The translations under genes and the position numbers were made by a program. Of a stretch of 64,000 nt of DNA, positions 36,032 to 44,282 are shown piece by piece (the stretch's first letter is position 1; every line of letters starts with the position of its first letter). Where the stretch lies: the NCBI GenBank assembly GCA_015056545.1, contig SVGE01000005.1, positions 62,001 through 126,000 of the forward strand. The letters run 5' to 3'. The stretch comes from Clostridiales bacterium (GTDB lineage Bacteria; Bacillota; Clostridia; TANB77; SIG350). Under the pieces are notes generated by a model. That model worked only from the letters and a program-made list of their open reading frames with translations. It had not been told where the DNA came from and did not search any database.

Positions 36032-37147
36032 TTAATTCACCATACTTTCATAAACTTTTTCTATATTTTCAGCATAAATTTTTGAAGTAAATTTCTCATT
36101 AAAAATCTTTATGCTAGTTTTTTTCATGTACTCATATTTCTCTTTATCTGATAATACATTTTTTATTCCATCTGCAATAGCTTTTCCACTTTCAGTTTCA
36201 ACAAGCATTCCATTTTCATTTGATATAATTACAAATGGGGTTCCTCCACAATTTGTTGCTACTGCTGGAAGACCTATACTCATTCCTTCTAATAAAGATA
36301 AACAAGTAGTTTCAGATACATATGACGCATTTACTTGAACATCTAATATATTTAGCATTTCTTCCACATTAGATATAAAGCCTGTAAATATTACATTATC
36401 TTCTATTCCTAATTCTTTTACTTGTTTTTTAGCTTGCTGTTCATAATTACCTGTTCCCATAATTAGGAATTTATAATTACTTCCCCATTCATCAATTATT
36501 ATTTTAGCTGCGTCAATAAAATATTTATGTCCTTTATATTCTTCTACTCTTGCAAGTAATCCTATTACTTTATCTTCTTCAGTTAAATTGTATCTTTTTC
36601 TTATTTCTTTTTTCTTATTTTCATCTAATATATTAAGTGATGTAGTTCCATTTAATATAACTTCTATTTTATTTTCTGATACTCCTTGATATATTAAATC
36701 TTCTTTAGCTTTTTGTGCTGTTGCAATTATTTTATGTGATAAACTTTCTGTTACAAACTTATATGCAAGTTTAAATATTTTGTATTTGTATTTTGAACTA
36801 GGTGGAAAAACACAATGCTTTGTATATACTATTTTAATATTTTTAAAGCTTTTTGCTGCTATTTTAGCAGACAAACTTGAATGTGTATGCACTATATCTG
36901 GTTTTTCTTCTTTAATAATTTTCTTTAATATTTTTATAGCTTTTATATCAAAAGATTTATCTTTTAAGCCATCTATTTCTATTATTTTTACACCTGTTTT
37001 TTCTATTTCAGGTTTAAGTAAACTATCTTTTGGCATAACTACAACTATTTCATATTTTTCTTTGTTATAATTACTGCAATAAGTTATAACACATTTTCCT
37101 GCTCCACCTATATTGGTATCACTTATAACATTTAAAACTTTAATCAT
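36032..37147 (-). CDS. GT4-family glycosyltransferase
   Basis: About 371 residues. VISDTNIGGAGKCVI, DIVHTHSSLSAKIAAK, and ETTCLSLLEGMSIGLPAVATNCGG with the conserved Glu that contacts the donor sugar. I start at ATG 37147, nine bases after GAGGTGG. It overlaps the end of the ligase gene by 8 bases, so the two are coupled. Confidence 0.9.
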   Translation of the reverse strand: MIKVLNVISDTNIGGAGKCVITYCSNYNKEKYEIVVVMPKDSLLKPEIEKTGVKIIEIDGLKDKSFDIKAIKILKKIIKEEKPDIVHTHSSLSAKIAAKSFKNIKIVYTKHCVFPPSSKYKYKIFKLAYKFVTESLSHKIIATAQKAKEDLIYQGVSENKIEVILNGTTSLNILDENKKKEIRKRYNLTEEDKVIGLLARVEEYKGHKYFIDAAKIIIDEWGSNYKFLIMGTGNYEQQAKKQVKELGIEDNVIFTGFISNVEEMLNILDVQVNASYVSETTCLSLLEGMSIGLPAVATNCGGTPFVIISNENGMLVETESGKAIADGIKNVLSDKEKYEYMKKTSIKIFNEKFTSKIYAENIEKVYESMVN

Positions 37148-38630
37148 TAGATGTATCCACCTCATTTACCATATATTTTCTATAACTTACTGCTAACCCT
37201 ATAAATGCCCAGAATATTAATACAACTCTATAATTATACCAACTATTATCAAAAATACTTTGAATTAAAAAGCCTGACATTGCTGATACAAAACCTATTA
37301 AATACACTTTATTACTAAAATTCATTGTATTTTTTATACCATTAAATATATATTGATAAAATCTATATATCATAAACACAAATGTTAAAATTCCACAAAT
37401 TCCTGTTTCAATTATTATTTGCAGATATAAATTATGCGAATGTTCTGCCATTGATTCATTATATGCAAACATTGGATATATTCTATTAAATACATCTTTT
37501 CCTTGTCCTAATGAAGCTAATTTGCATCCTTCAATCATATCTATACATGCTTTCCAAATATTTACTCTATATGATGTTGATGAGTCTTTCATATCCCCTA
37601 TACTTGTAAATCTATCTAATATTGCTTTTGGAAGTACAAAAGGAAGTGCTAATATCCCTGCAAAAAATAATATTATAAATTTAAAATTAAGTAATATTAC
37701 AAACACACTAGCTGCAAATAATATTCCTAAATAACACCCTCTTGAAAACGTTAATGCTAAACATAACATCATAATGCTAACAAATATAAAAGCTATTGCC
37801 TTTTTAAAAATTCCTTTTTCTGCAAAAAACATACTAACTGCTACTGGTATAACTAGCAATAAATATTCACCTAATACATTTGGATTTTCAAATGTAGAAT
37901 ATACCCTTGTATTTAAATCTTCAAACATTTCACTATCTACCCATGAAGATGTTGAATTGGCTATAAATATATATTGATATATTCCATATATTGAAACAAG
38001 TACACCTGCAATTATAAATATTGTAACAACTGTTTTTACTTGTTTTTCATTTTCAAAGCTATTCACTATAACAAAATAAAATAATATAAAACTTCCAACT
38101 AATAATGCAATTTTTATACTACTCATAACATTTATTGAAGTAATAGCTGAAAACATATATACTATAAAAAATAACATTACACTAAAATTAACTGGTGTAT
38201 ATTTAAGTTTAAAATTTTCAGTTATACCAATTTTTAAAGCAAATGATAATATACAAGCAAGCACCATAGCAAGCATAATCATAGTTGGTAGAAATGGTGC
38301 TAATGCTATTGTAAAGCCTACCCATATATATGTTTTAGCAAATATACTATCTTTAAAAAGTTTATCTATCTTTAAAAAACTAAATATTTTTTTATATATA
38401 CTTACTAGTTTATATATTAATTTAACAAATATACTTTCATCCATTTGTTTCTCTTTATCTATCTCTTTTGTAAATTTATTAAATACAAAACTTTTCTTTA
38501 TACTATTTTCAATAATATTTACAAAACCAATAATCAATTTATATATATAACTGTTTTTTATCCATACATTTAGTATAGTATAAATTTTCATTACTCCTTT
38601 ATATAAAAAACTTTGTTTTACTAGTTCCAT
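37140..38630 (-). CDS. O-antigen ligase/Wzy-like membrane protein
   Basis: 496 residues. After a ~100-residue basic N-terminal part come about 10-11 membrane segments. A large extracytoplasmic loop has SSTSYRVNIWKACIDMI and GQGKDVF...AEHSHNLYLQIIIETGI, the signature of the O-antigen ligase family. It likely polymerizes or transfers a surface polysaccharide. First gene of the cluster, with AAGGAGG. Confidence 0.85.
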   Translation of the reverse strand: MELVKQSFLYKGVMKIYTILNVWIKNSYIYKLIIGFVNIIENSIKKSFVFNKFTKEIDKEKQMDESIFVKLIYKLVSIYKKIFSFLKIDKLFKDSIFAKTYIWVGFTIALAPFLPTMIMLAMVLACILSFALKIGITENFKLKYTPVNFSVMLFFIVYMFSAITSINVMSSIKIALLVGSFILFYFVIVNSFENEKQVKTVVTIFIIAGVLVSIYGIYQYIFIANSTSSWVDSEMFEDLNTRVYSTFENPNVLGEYLLLVIPVAVSMFFAEKGIFKKAIAFIFVSIMMLCLALTFSRGCYLGILFAASVFVILLNFKFIILFFAGILALPFVLPKAILDRFTSIGDMKDSSTSYRVNIWKACIDMIEGCKLASLGQGKDVFNRIYPMFAYNESMAEHSHNLYLQIIIETGICGILTFVFMIYRFYQYIFNGIKNTMNFSNKVYLIGFVSAMSGFLIQSIFDNSWYNYRVVLIFWAFIGLAVSYRKYMVNEVDTSND

Positions 38631-38732
38631 ATTTCCTCCTTAAGCTTGAGTATATTCTATCAAAAGTATACGGATTTAACAAGTGTATATATAAAATTAA
38701 TAAAAAAAATTAATTAAAGTTAGATTTATTAA

Positions 38733-38761
38733 TTGACATTTCCAAAATATAGTAATATAAT
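38733..38761 (+). promoter_or_regulatory. promoter of antitoxin RNA 1
   Basis: A perfect consensus pair, TTGACA and TATAAT with 17 bases between, pointing at the 3' end of the toxin 1 gene. The same 29 bases occur at 39221-39249. Confidence 0.75.
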
Positions 38762-38767
38762 ATATTT

Positions 38768-38830
38768 AGATAAATAATAAAAATGCGCAAATAATTATAT
38801 AAAAAAGAGTGGCTGCAACCACTCTTTTTT
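38768..38830 (+). ncRNA. antitoxin-like small RNA 1
   Basis: Expected from about 38768 to the hairpin at 38801-38830, about 63 nt. It contains AAAAATGCGCA (38779-38789), identical to plus-strand 38892-38902, so it can pair with the start codon region of toxin 1. With a G-U pair the duplex extends to about 16 bp. It also shares the terminator hairpin in antisense. Confidence 0.6.
38801..38830. terminator. shared bidirectional terminator of toxin 1 and RNA 1
   Basis: AAAAAAGAGTGG pairs with CCACTCTTTTTT around CTGCAA. It ends both convergent transcripts, which are therefore complementary over 30 bases. Confidence 0.85.
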
Positions 38831-38837
38831 ATGTATC

Positions 38838-38903
38838 TTACAATTTTACTGCTAATATTATTAAGCAAAGTAAGAACATAACATATATAACAAAAATGCG
38901 CAT
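38838..38903 (-). CDS. type I toxin-like hydrophobic peptide 1
   Basis: 21 residues: MRIFVIYVMFLLCLIILAVKL, one continuous hydrophobic segment with a basic end. The site AAAGGAGGTGAT is almost fully complementary to the 16S rRNA end, stronger than at most genes here. The mRNA should start near 39140, giving a 5' leader of about 235 nt. These are features of type I toxins such as those of Clostridioides and Bacillus. No homolog is named from memory. Confidence 0.65.
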   Translation of the reverse strand: MRIFVIYVMFLLCLIILAVKL

Positions 38904-39146
38904 ATCATCACCTCCTTTCACGAGGTTTATTATCGCTATATTAGTTTAAAATTTTTGCTCATTACATATTGATAAATACATTGTATAAAAAATATATATA
39001 ATAAAGCATAAAAGCACTATACAAAACTAAAGACAAAGGATAAAAAACATCTCATATAATGCTCCTCATTTTTCTCTCATCATATTTAATTGTATCTCTT
39101 TGAAATATTGGAATGAATTTATTCCATAGAATTTTTTGATATATTA

Positions 39147-39175
39147 TATATAACATTATTTCCATTTTTTGTCAA
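39147..39175 (-). promoter_or_regulatory. toxin 1 mRNA promoter
   Basis: TTGACA (39170-39175) and TATATA (39147-39152), 17 bases apart on the minus strand; conserved with the copy at 39677-39705. Confidence 0.6.
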
Positions 39176-39220
39176 TGTTTTTATTTTATTTTTTTATTTT
39201 TTATTTTTTTGTTTTATAGA

Positions 39221-39249
39221 TTGACATTTCCAAAATATAGTAATATAAT
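39221..39249 (+). promoter_or_regulatory. promoter of antitoxin RNA 2
   Basis: TTGACA and TATAAT with 17 bases between, identical to the copy at 38733. Confidence 0.75.
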
Positions 39250-39255
39250 ATAATT

Positions 39256-39321
39256 AGAATAAAAGATTTCAAGAAAGAAAAATTTTTATATAAAAAAGAG
39301 TGGCTGCTACCACTCTTTTTT
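39256..39321 (+). ncRNA. antitoxin-like small RNA 2
   Basis: About 66 nt, from the -10 at 39244 to the hairpin. It contains AATAAAAGATTTCA (39258-39271), identical to plus-strand 39387-39400 and so complementary to the start codon region of toxin 2. This seed is absent from RNA 1. Confidence 0.6.
39292..39321. terminator. shared bidirectional terminator of toxin 2 and RNA 2
   Basis: AAAAAAGAGTGG pairs with CCACTCTTTTTT around CTGCTA. Confidence 0.85.
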
Positions 39322-39335
39322 AATAGCTTTATGTA

Positions 39336-39401
39336 TTAGAATTTTGAAACTATAAGTATCAATAATAATAACAACATAAAGTCTATAATAAAAGATTTCA
39401 T
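39336..39401 (-). CDS. type I toxin-like hydrophobic peptide 2
   Basis: 21 residues beginning MKSFIIDFMLLLLLILIV and ending SKF. Same length and SD (AAAGGAGGTGAT) as toxin 1, but only loosely similar in sequence. The leader is about 270 nt from the promoter at 39677-39705. Confidence 0.65.
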   Translation of the reverse strand: MKSFIIDFMLLLLLILIVSKF

Positions 39402-39676
39402 ATCATCACCTCCTTTCATGAGGTTTAATATGTTATCTTTTTGCATAATATATGAGGGTATAAAAGCCCTCATATATTATTTTGGAATTTTCATTCCTTG
39501 CATATTGACAAATGCATTGTGTAAAATAAAAGAAAGGGGCGAAGCAGTATACAAAACCAAAGACAAAGGATAAAAAAACATCTCATATAATGCTTCTCAT
39601 TTTTCTCTCATCATATTTAATTGTATTTCTTGAAATATTGGAATGATTTTATTCCATAGAATTTTTTGATATATTA

Positions 39677-39705
39677 TTTATAGCATTATTTCCATATTTT
39701 GTCAA
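39677..39705 (-). promoter_or_regulatory. toxin 2 mRNA promoter
   Basis: TTGACA (39700-39705) and TATAAA (39677-39682) on the minus strand with 17 bases between. Confidence 0.6.
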
Positions 39706-39721
39706 TGTTTTTTTGAAAAAT

Positions 39722-39755
39722 AAAGCAAATAGAATATTAATTTCTACTTGCTTTT
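39722..39755 (-). terminator. terminator after the HD-domain gene
   Basis: AAAGCAA with TAGAA pairs with TTCTA and TTGCTTT; the minus strand tail is TATTTTTC. It shields the toxin promoter from upstream reading. Confidence 0.65.
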
Positions 39756-39758
39756 ATG

Positions 39759-40313
39759 CTATATTATCATTAATTTTACTCCCATTAACATTGTCATATA
39801 TATAGTTGCAGTAATAAATGGGTATCCTACATCACGTTTGGCTGTAAGTTCATTTAATCTATTAAATATGTATCTAATAACTTCTGCTGTTGCACAAGTT
39901 TTATCCATTAAACTAACTATCATACTTTCTAAAAACATAGGTGGTTTTATTGTTAGTGGAAACATATGCTTTAATATAATATCTTTTTCTATTTTATTAA
40001 GTTCAAATTTTTCACTAGCATTTCTATATGCAATCATTGGATGAACAAATCCATGAAGTCCTTCTTCTGGTACAACTTTTCTCCAATTATATAAAAAGAA
40101 ATCATGTAACATACCACCTCTCGCTGCTGATTTATAATCTAATCCTAATTTTCTAGTAATTTTATATGAAGCATATGCAACATCAACAGAATGATCAAAT
40201 ATTGTTGATTCAAAATGATGATTTATCTCTTTTATTTTTAAAAATTTTTCATAATCCATTATATCTTCAATATATGGCATTATCTCTTGTAATTTTTCTT
40301 CTCTTGTTTTCAA
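39759..40313 (-). CDS. HD-domain phosphohydrolase
   Basis: 184 residues from TTG with GGAGGAG upstream. The HD metal site is spread over FDHSVDVA, LHDFF, HGFVHP and KHMFPL. HD proteins of this size in Clostridia are common and their substrate is not known; nucleotides are likely. Confidence 0.78.
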   Translation of the reverse strand: MKTREEKLQEIMPYIEDIMDYEKFLKIKEINHHFESTIFDHSVDVAYASYKITRKLGLDYKSAARGGMLHDFFLYNWRKVVPEEGLHGFVHPMIAYRNASEKFELNKIEKDIILKHMFPLTIKPPMFLESMIVSLMDKTCATAEVIRYIFNRLNELTAKRDVGYPFITATIYMTMLMGVKLMII

Positions 40314-40409
40314 GTTTTCTCCTCCAAATCTTTTACATTCTCATTATAGCAGACTTAATATATTTAAACAATATAAATAATATAATTTATATTATTTTCT
40401 ATATTTTCG

Positions 40410-41099
40410 TTATTCTACCAGTCTTGACATAGGAAAAACTTTTTTCAAATATTCATCTGTATATTTATTATCTAAATATATTTCAAAACTATTACTTGGT
40501 CCAATACCTTGTCTTCTTTCATACTGCCTTCTTGATGCTGCAATTGAAATAAAACAATTATATGACATGAATATGAATAACATAACTGTTAATATTACAC
40601 CAATTTTTTTAGGTAAATTCATTATATTTTCAATAAATTTATCTAAGATTGGATATGCAGTTTTTATCCAAAAAACACCTAATGTGCCCCAAAAAACTGA
40701 ATATGCAAAATTAGTTCTACCTTGCAAGTTTAAAAATGTATTACTATATTCCCATGTAATTGTACCAAAAGCTAATTCTTGGAATAAACTACAAATATAT
40801 TCAAATCCTGCACCAACAACCATTGTTATAAGGAATATATATAATTTCTTTTTATCTCTAAAATTATGCAAAAGAATAGTAATAAGTAATGCACCAAACC
40901 CATATACTGGATTAAAAGGACCATATATTACTCCTGCTCTTGTCATAATCCTATTTTCAATAATAAAACAAAATATCATTTCTATAACTGTTCCTAAAAA
41001 ACAAGCTATAAAAAATATCCAAAACATTTTTACTACAGTTATTTTTTTATCAATTGCTTCTACATTATTTACTTCATCTATTTTTACATTTGATTTCAT
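40410..41099 (-). CDS. CmpB-type putative ABC transporter permease
   Basis: About 229 residues with five to six membrane segments. FWIFFIACFLGTVIEMIFCFI and RAGVIYGPFNPVYGFGAL are typical of the ABC_trans_CmpB family. No ATPase partner is nearby, so the transport role is not proven. ATG 41099 with GGAGTGA is preferred. Confidence 0.78.
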   Translation of the reverse strand: MKSNVKIDEVNNVEAIDKKITVVKMFWIFFIACFLGTVIEMIFCFIIENRIMTRAGVIYGPFNPVYGFGALLITILLHNFRDKKKLYIFLITMVVGAGFEYICSLFQELAFGTITWEYSNTFLNLQGRTNFAYSVFWGTLGVFWIKTAYPILDKFIENIMNLPKKIGVILTVMLFIFMSYNCFISIAASRRQYERRQGIGPSNSFEIYLDNKYTDEYLKKVFPMSRLVE

Positions 41100-41117
41100 A
41101 TTTATCACTCCAATTAA

Positions 41118-41876
41118 TTACCCTTTACATTTTCTCATTTGCATTTTATATGATATATTACTTAATATTTTGCTTGGTATAATTTTACTAAAAAACCTAA
41201 TACATTTAATACTAAAACCTGGTACTATTTCTAATTTATTTTTAAACATTTTCTTAACTGTATATTTCGCAACATAACTGCTACTAAGTGGTTTTATTTG
41301 AAACTTCACATTGGCTACATCATTAAAATCTGTATCTACTGGACCCGGACATAAAACACTTATTTTTACATTAGACCTCATTTTTTTTAGTTCTATATCT
41401 ATTCCTCTTGTTAAACTTAATACATATGCTTTTGATGCATAATATGTTGACATCATTGGCCCTGATGGCATCATTCCTGCAATTGATGAAACATTTAATA
41501 TTCTTCCACTATCCCTTTTAACCATATCTTTTAAAAATAGTTTTGTAAGAATATGTAATGCTTTAATATTTACTTCTATTAAATTTAATTCTCTATGAAG
41601 CTCTGTATCAGTAAATTTCCCGAATACACCAAATCCAGCATCATTAACTAAAATATCTATATTTTCATTTTTTACTTGTTCATATAACTTAAAAACATTT
41701 TCTTCTTCACTTAAATCCATAGGTATAATTATTACATTTGTTTTGCATTTATTTCTTAAGTTTTCTAATTTCTCTTTATTTCGTGCTACTGCGATTATAT
41801 CATAACCTCTATTACTTAACTCAATTGCTATATCATAACCTATACCAGACGATGCACCTGTTACTAATGCTTTCAT
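41118..41876 (-). CDS. short-chain dehydrogenase/reductase
   Basis: 252 residues. TGASSGIGYDIA (6-17) binds the NAD(P) cofactor; NDAGFG replaces NNAG; the catalytic Ser is in VSSIAGM and YYASK gives Tyr and Lys. The C-terminus is basic with a hydrophobic stretch. Substrate unknown. AGGAGG precedes the ATG. Confidence 0.88.
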   Translation of the reverse strand: MKALVTGASSGIGYDIAIELSNRGYDIIAVARNKEKLENLRNKCKTNVIIIPMDLSEEENVFKLYEQVKNENIDILVNDAGFGVFGKFTDTELHRELNLIEVNIKALHILTKLFLKDMVKRDSGRILNVSSIAGMMPSGPMMSTYYASKAYVLSLTRGIDIELKKMRSNVKISVLCPGPVDTDFNDVANVKFQIKPLSSSYVAKYTVKKMFKNKLEIVPGFSIKCIRFFSKIIPSKILSNISYKMQMRKCKG

Positions 41877-41885
41877 ATTCTCCTC

Positions 41886-42413
41886 CTATTTCATATATTT
41901 TAGATAATAATGTAATAATGCAATATTTGCACTTGCTGTTTTAAACTCATTATTTTTTACCATTTCAATACATTTTTCTGCCGGTATTTTTATTACTTCT
42001 GTAATAGTTTCATCTTCATCTAATTGTTGTTTATCTAATACTAAATCTTTAGCCACATAATAATATAATTTTTCATTAGTAAAACCACATGAAGCGTATG
42101 CCTCTGTTAAAAATTCAATACTATTAGCAATATATCCTGTTTCTTCTTTTAGTTCTCTTAGCCCTGCTACTTTATTATCTTCTCCTTCTTCAATTATCCC
42201 AGCTGGAAGTTCTAATGTTTCCTCACCCACTACTTCACGTGTTTGCTTTACAAAAATTATTTCATTATTTTCTGTAATTGGAATCACAACAACTGCATCT
42301 TTTGTTTGTGCTATATCTCTAATATATTCAATTTTTTCATTTTTAAATATTTTTCTAACAACATCAAATCTTGGTCCTTGATATTTTATTTCTTCTCCTA
42401 TTAATTCGCTCAT
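41886..42413 (-). CDS. ADP-ribose pyrophosphatase-like Nudix hydrolase
   Basis: 175 residues. ELPAGIIEEGED...LRELKEETGY is a full Nudix box with the AGxxE lead typical of ADP-ribose pyrophosphatases (NudF/YqkG). The Pro or SC residues 15 or so after the box (YASCGFTNEKLYYY) support this. Four bases after the HD gene, so cotranscribed. Confidence 0.88.
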   Translation of the reverse strand: MSELIGEEIKYQGPRFDVVRKIFKNEKIEYIRDIAQTKDAVVVIPITENNEIIFVKQTREVVGEETLELPAGIIEEGEDNKVAGLRELKEETGYIANSIEFLTEAYASCGFTNEKLYYYVAKDLVLDKQQLDEDETITEVIKIPAEKCIEMVKNNEFKTASANIALLHYYLKYMK

Positions 42414-42417
42414 ACTT

Positions 42418-43059
42418 TTATTCTCCTTTAATAATATTATTATCTTTAATATATTCAGCTATTTGCTTAAATTCTTCTTTTATATATATTGGCATATCAA
42501 ATCCAACAAATAAATCAGAAAGCTTATTTGCACCATTATTCATTAATTTAATAATTCTTTCATCTTGTAATAAATTTTCACATTCAATTTTATGTATATC
42601 TGCTTCTCCTCTTTCTGTATATATCTTGCATTGAAGGTCTGCCTCTAATTTATCACACATCCTTGCAAATATAGCTTCATTTGTATTGCAATCATCAAAT
42701 TCTTGAATAAGATTATAGTATTCTTCTTCTTTTACTAAACCATTTAAAATTTCTTTAACAGCTTTTTTACCCATTTCTCTTTTTTGCTCTGGTGTTACTC
42801 TATCAAATGGTGTTAAATCACCAATTTTAATTTCTTCTATTTCATGCATTGTAAGCATTAAAACCACTTTTCGTATATCTATATCCAAATCATATTCAGA
42901 ATCAATTGCAATAGCAAGCATACATGTTCCATAAATATGTTCAGCAACGCTTTCTAGTCTTTCCGCACTAATATTCCAACTTTTCCACCCACTACGTATT
43001 TTTTCTTTTAAACTATTTGTTAATACATAAAAAGATATTATTTTTTTAATTTTATTCAT
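42418..43059 (-). CDS. HD-domain hydrolase (YfbR/HDDC2-like)
   Basis: 213 residues. ESVAEHIYGTCMLAIAI, TMHEIEEIKIGDLTPFD and the later CDKLEADLQC match the YfbR/HDDC2 type, usually 5'-deoxynucleotidases. The HD pair reads His-Glu here. It overlaps the HAD gene by 8 bases; both may act on nucleoside monophosphates. Confidence 0.8.
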   Translation of the reverse strand: MNKIKKIISFYVLTNSLKEKIRSGWKSWNISAERLESVAEHIYGTCMLAIAIDSEYDLDIDIRKVVLMLTMHEIEEIKIGDLTPFDRVTPEQKREMGKKAVKEILNGLVKEEEYYNLIQEFDDCNTNEAIFARMCDKLEADLQCKIYTERGEADIHKIECENLLQDERIIKLMNNGANKLSDLFVGFDMPIYIKEEFKQIAEYIKDNNIIKGE

Positions 43060-43639
43060 TTTCCTTCTCCATTTCTTTGAAAAATCTATATATTTCTCCC
43101 CAATTGGTAACTTGTTTTAAATATTCATTTTTTTCTAAATCTCTTGTTGCAACAGATTTAAAATATATTGTTTTTATTTTATTATTAGATAATCTTTCAC
43201 ATGTAGTAGAATTATCATCTATCATATAATCTACTTTTTCTTCAACACAAGCCTTAAGTTTATCTTTTTGTTTCCATATATATTTATCAAAAACAAATTC
43301 ATTTTTATCTAATATATTTTTTGCTAAATTAATCATATTAGGCAGACTTGTTCCTCTCGCAGATATTATAACTAGTTCATGACCACATTTTTTTAAATAA
43401 TATATAACTTCTTTTGCACCAGGCAAAACTGGTATATCTTGAGATAATTTTTCAAAATAATTATCCATAAAATACTTGTTTTGTTCATCACTCCAACCAT
43501 ATGCTTCTTGAAATAAATCTGAATTTTTATTTATTATTCCTTTTCCTTTTAATTCTAACACATCATACATTTCAGCATATACTCTAAGTTTAGCCTCATA
43601 ATCTAATATTACACCATCTATATCTATCCCTATTTTCAT
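43052..43639 (-). CDS. HAD-family 5'-nucleotidase-like protein
   Basis: 195 residues. The DxD nucleophile is at D5-D7 (GIDIDGVI), followed by IISARG and DYMIDDN with the metal-binding Asp. Similar to NT5C/YqfW-type 5'(3')-deoxyribonucleotidases. First gene of the nucleotide-related run 41886-43639; AAGGATG before the ATG. Confidence 0.8.
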   Translation of the reverse strand: MKIGIDIDGVILDYEAKLRVYAEMYDVLELKGKGIINKNSDLFQEAYGWSDEQNKYFMDNYFEKLSQDIPVLPGAKEVIYYLKKCGHELVIISARGTSLPNMINLAKNILDKNEFVFDKYIWKQKDKLKACVEEKVDYMIDDNSTTCERLSNNKIKTIYFKSVATRDLEKNEYLKQVTNWGEIYRFFKEMEKENE

Positions 43640-43710
43640 ATATTCACATCCTTCTTAGGCAAAGTATATCATATTTATTAATTTATTGAAATATATTTTA
43701 TTTAAAATCA

Positions 43711-43772
43711 AAAAGATTACAAAAAGTCCTTTGAGTTTCTGTAATCTTTTACATTTTTTCAAAGGACTTTTT
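43711..43772 (-). terminator. two interlocked terminator hairpins
   Basis: AAAAGATTACA (43711-43721) pairs with TGTAATCTTTT (43740-43750), and AAAAAGTCCTTTGA (43721-43734) pairs with TCAAAGGACTTTTT (43759-43772). The stems alternate, so only one can form unless as a pseudoknot. They lie downstream of the Rieske part. Confidence 0.7.
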
Positions 43773-43805
43773 GTAGTAACTATACACTTTTCTGAACGAC
43801 TTTTT

Positions 43806-44282
43806 CTATTCAAATTCAATTTTATCTAAATCTTCAACTGTTGGAGAATAAATTACATGTCCTAAATAATCATACTTAGAACCATGACAAGGGCAATCCC
43901 ATGTTTTATCTAAATTATTCCATGTAAGTAGACATCCTAAATGTTTACATTGTGGTTTAACTGCATATATCTTACCTTCTTTATCTTTATATATACCAAC
44001 TTTGTCTCCATTATGTTCAATTACTCCACCTTGCTCTTTTCCTATATCTTCAATAGTATAATTACTCCCTTTAATATTATTAGCAATTAATGAATTATAT
44101 GTTTCTTTTAATATATTTCCCATTTCCCCACTATTTTTAATTGGTGAAAATCTAGTTGCTGAATATACTTCCTCATATTTGTTTTCTTTTCCTAATATTT
44201 TGTCTGCTAGTATATTTGCTGCAACATGCGAGCTAGTCATCCCCCATTTGTTATATCCTGTCGCAACATATATTTTTGGCAT
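43806..44282 (-). CDS. C-terminal Rieske part of a frameshifted FAD oxidoreductase
   Basis: 158 residues from an internal ATG. The Rieske [2Fe-2S] motif reads CKHLGC and CPCHGS. The first part, KIYVATGYNKWGMTSSHVAANILADKI, is the end of the FAD domain of the neighbouring gene. In the same frame GEFSKL precedes the ATG, so the two parts were one protein (about 500 residues) and one extra base near 44305 breaks it. Confidence 0.75.
   Translation of the reverse strand: MPKIYVATGYNKWGMTSSHVAANILADKILGKENKYEEVYSATRFSPIKNSGEMGNILKETYNSLIANNIKGSNYTIEDIGKEQGGVIEHNGDKVGIYKDKEGKIYAVKPQCKHLGCLLTWNNLDKTWDCPCHGSKYDYLGHVIYSPTVEDLDKIEFE

Larger units (their letters stand above)
38733..39705. repeat. tandem pair of ~490-bp toxin-antitoxin repeats
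   Basis: Unit 1 (38733-39175) and unit 2 (39221-39705) share the small RNA promoter, terminator, SD, the leader block with CATCTCATATAATGC and the mRNA promoter. They differ in the toxin codons and in the matching seed of the small RNA. A tandem duplication followed by divergence explains this. No longer gene lies in 38631-39758. Confidence 0.8.

Noticed and set aside
38733-39705. CRISPR or insertion sequence as explanation of the tandem repeat
   Set aside because: There are two long units with promoters, terminators and tiny frames, with no short regular spacers, no transposase and no terminal inverted repeats.
40567-41277. 236-codon plus-strand frame
   Set aside because: It lies opposite the CmpB-type and SDR genes, which have clear family motifs.
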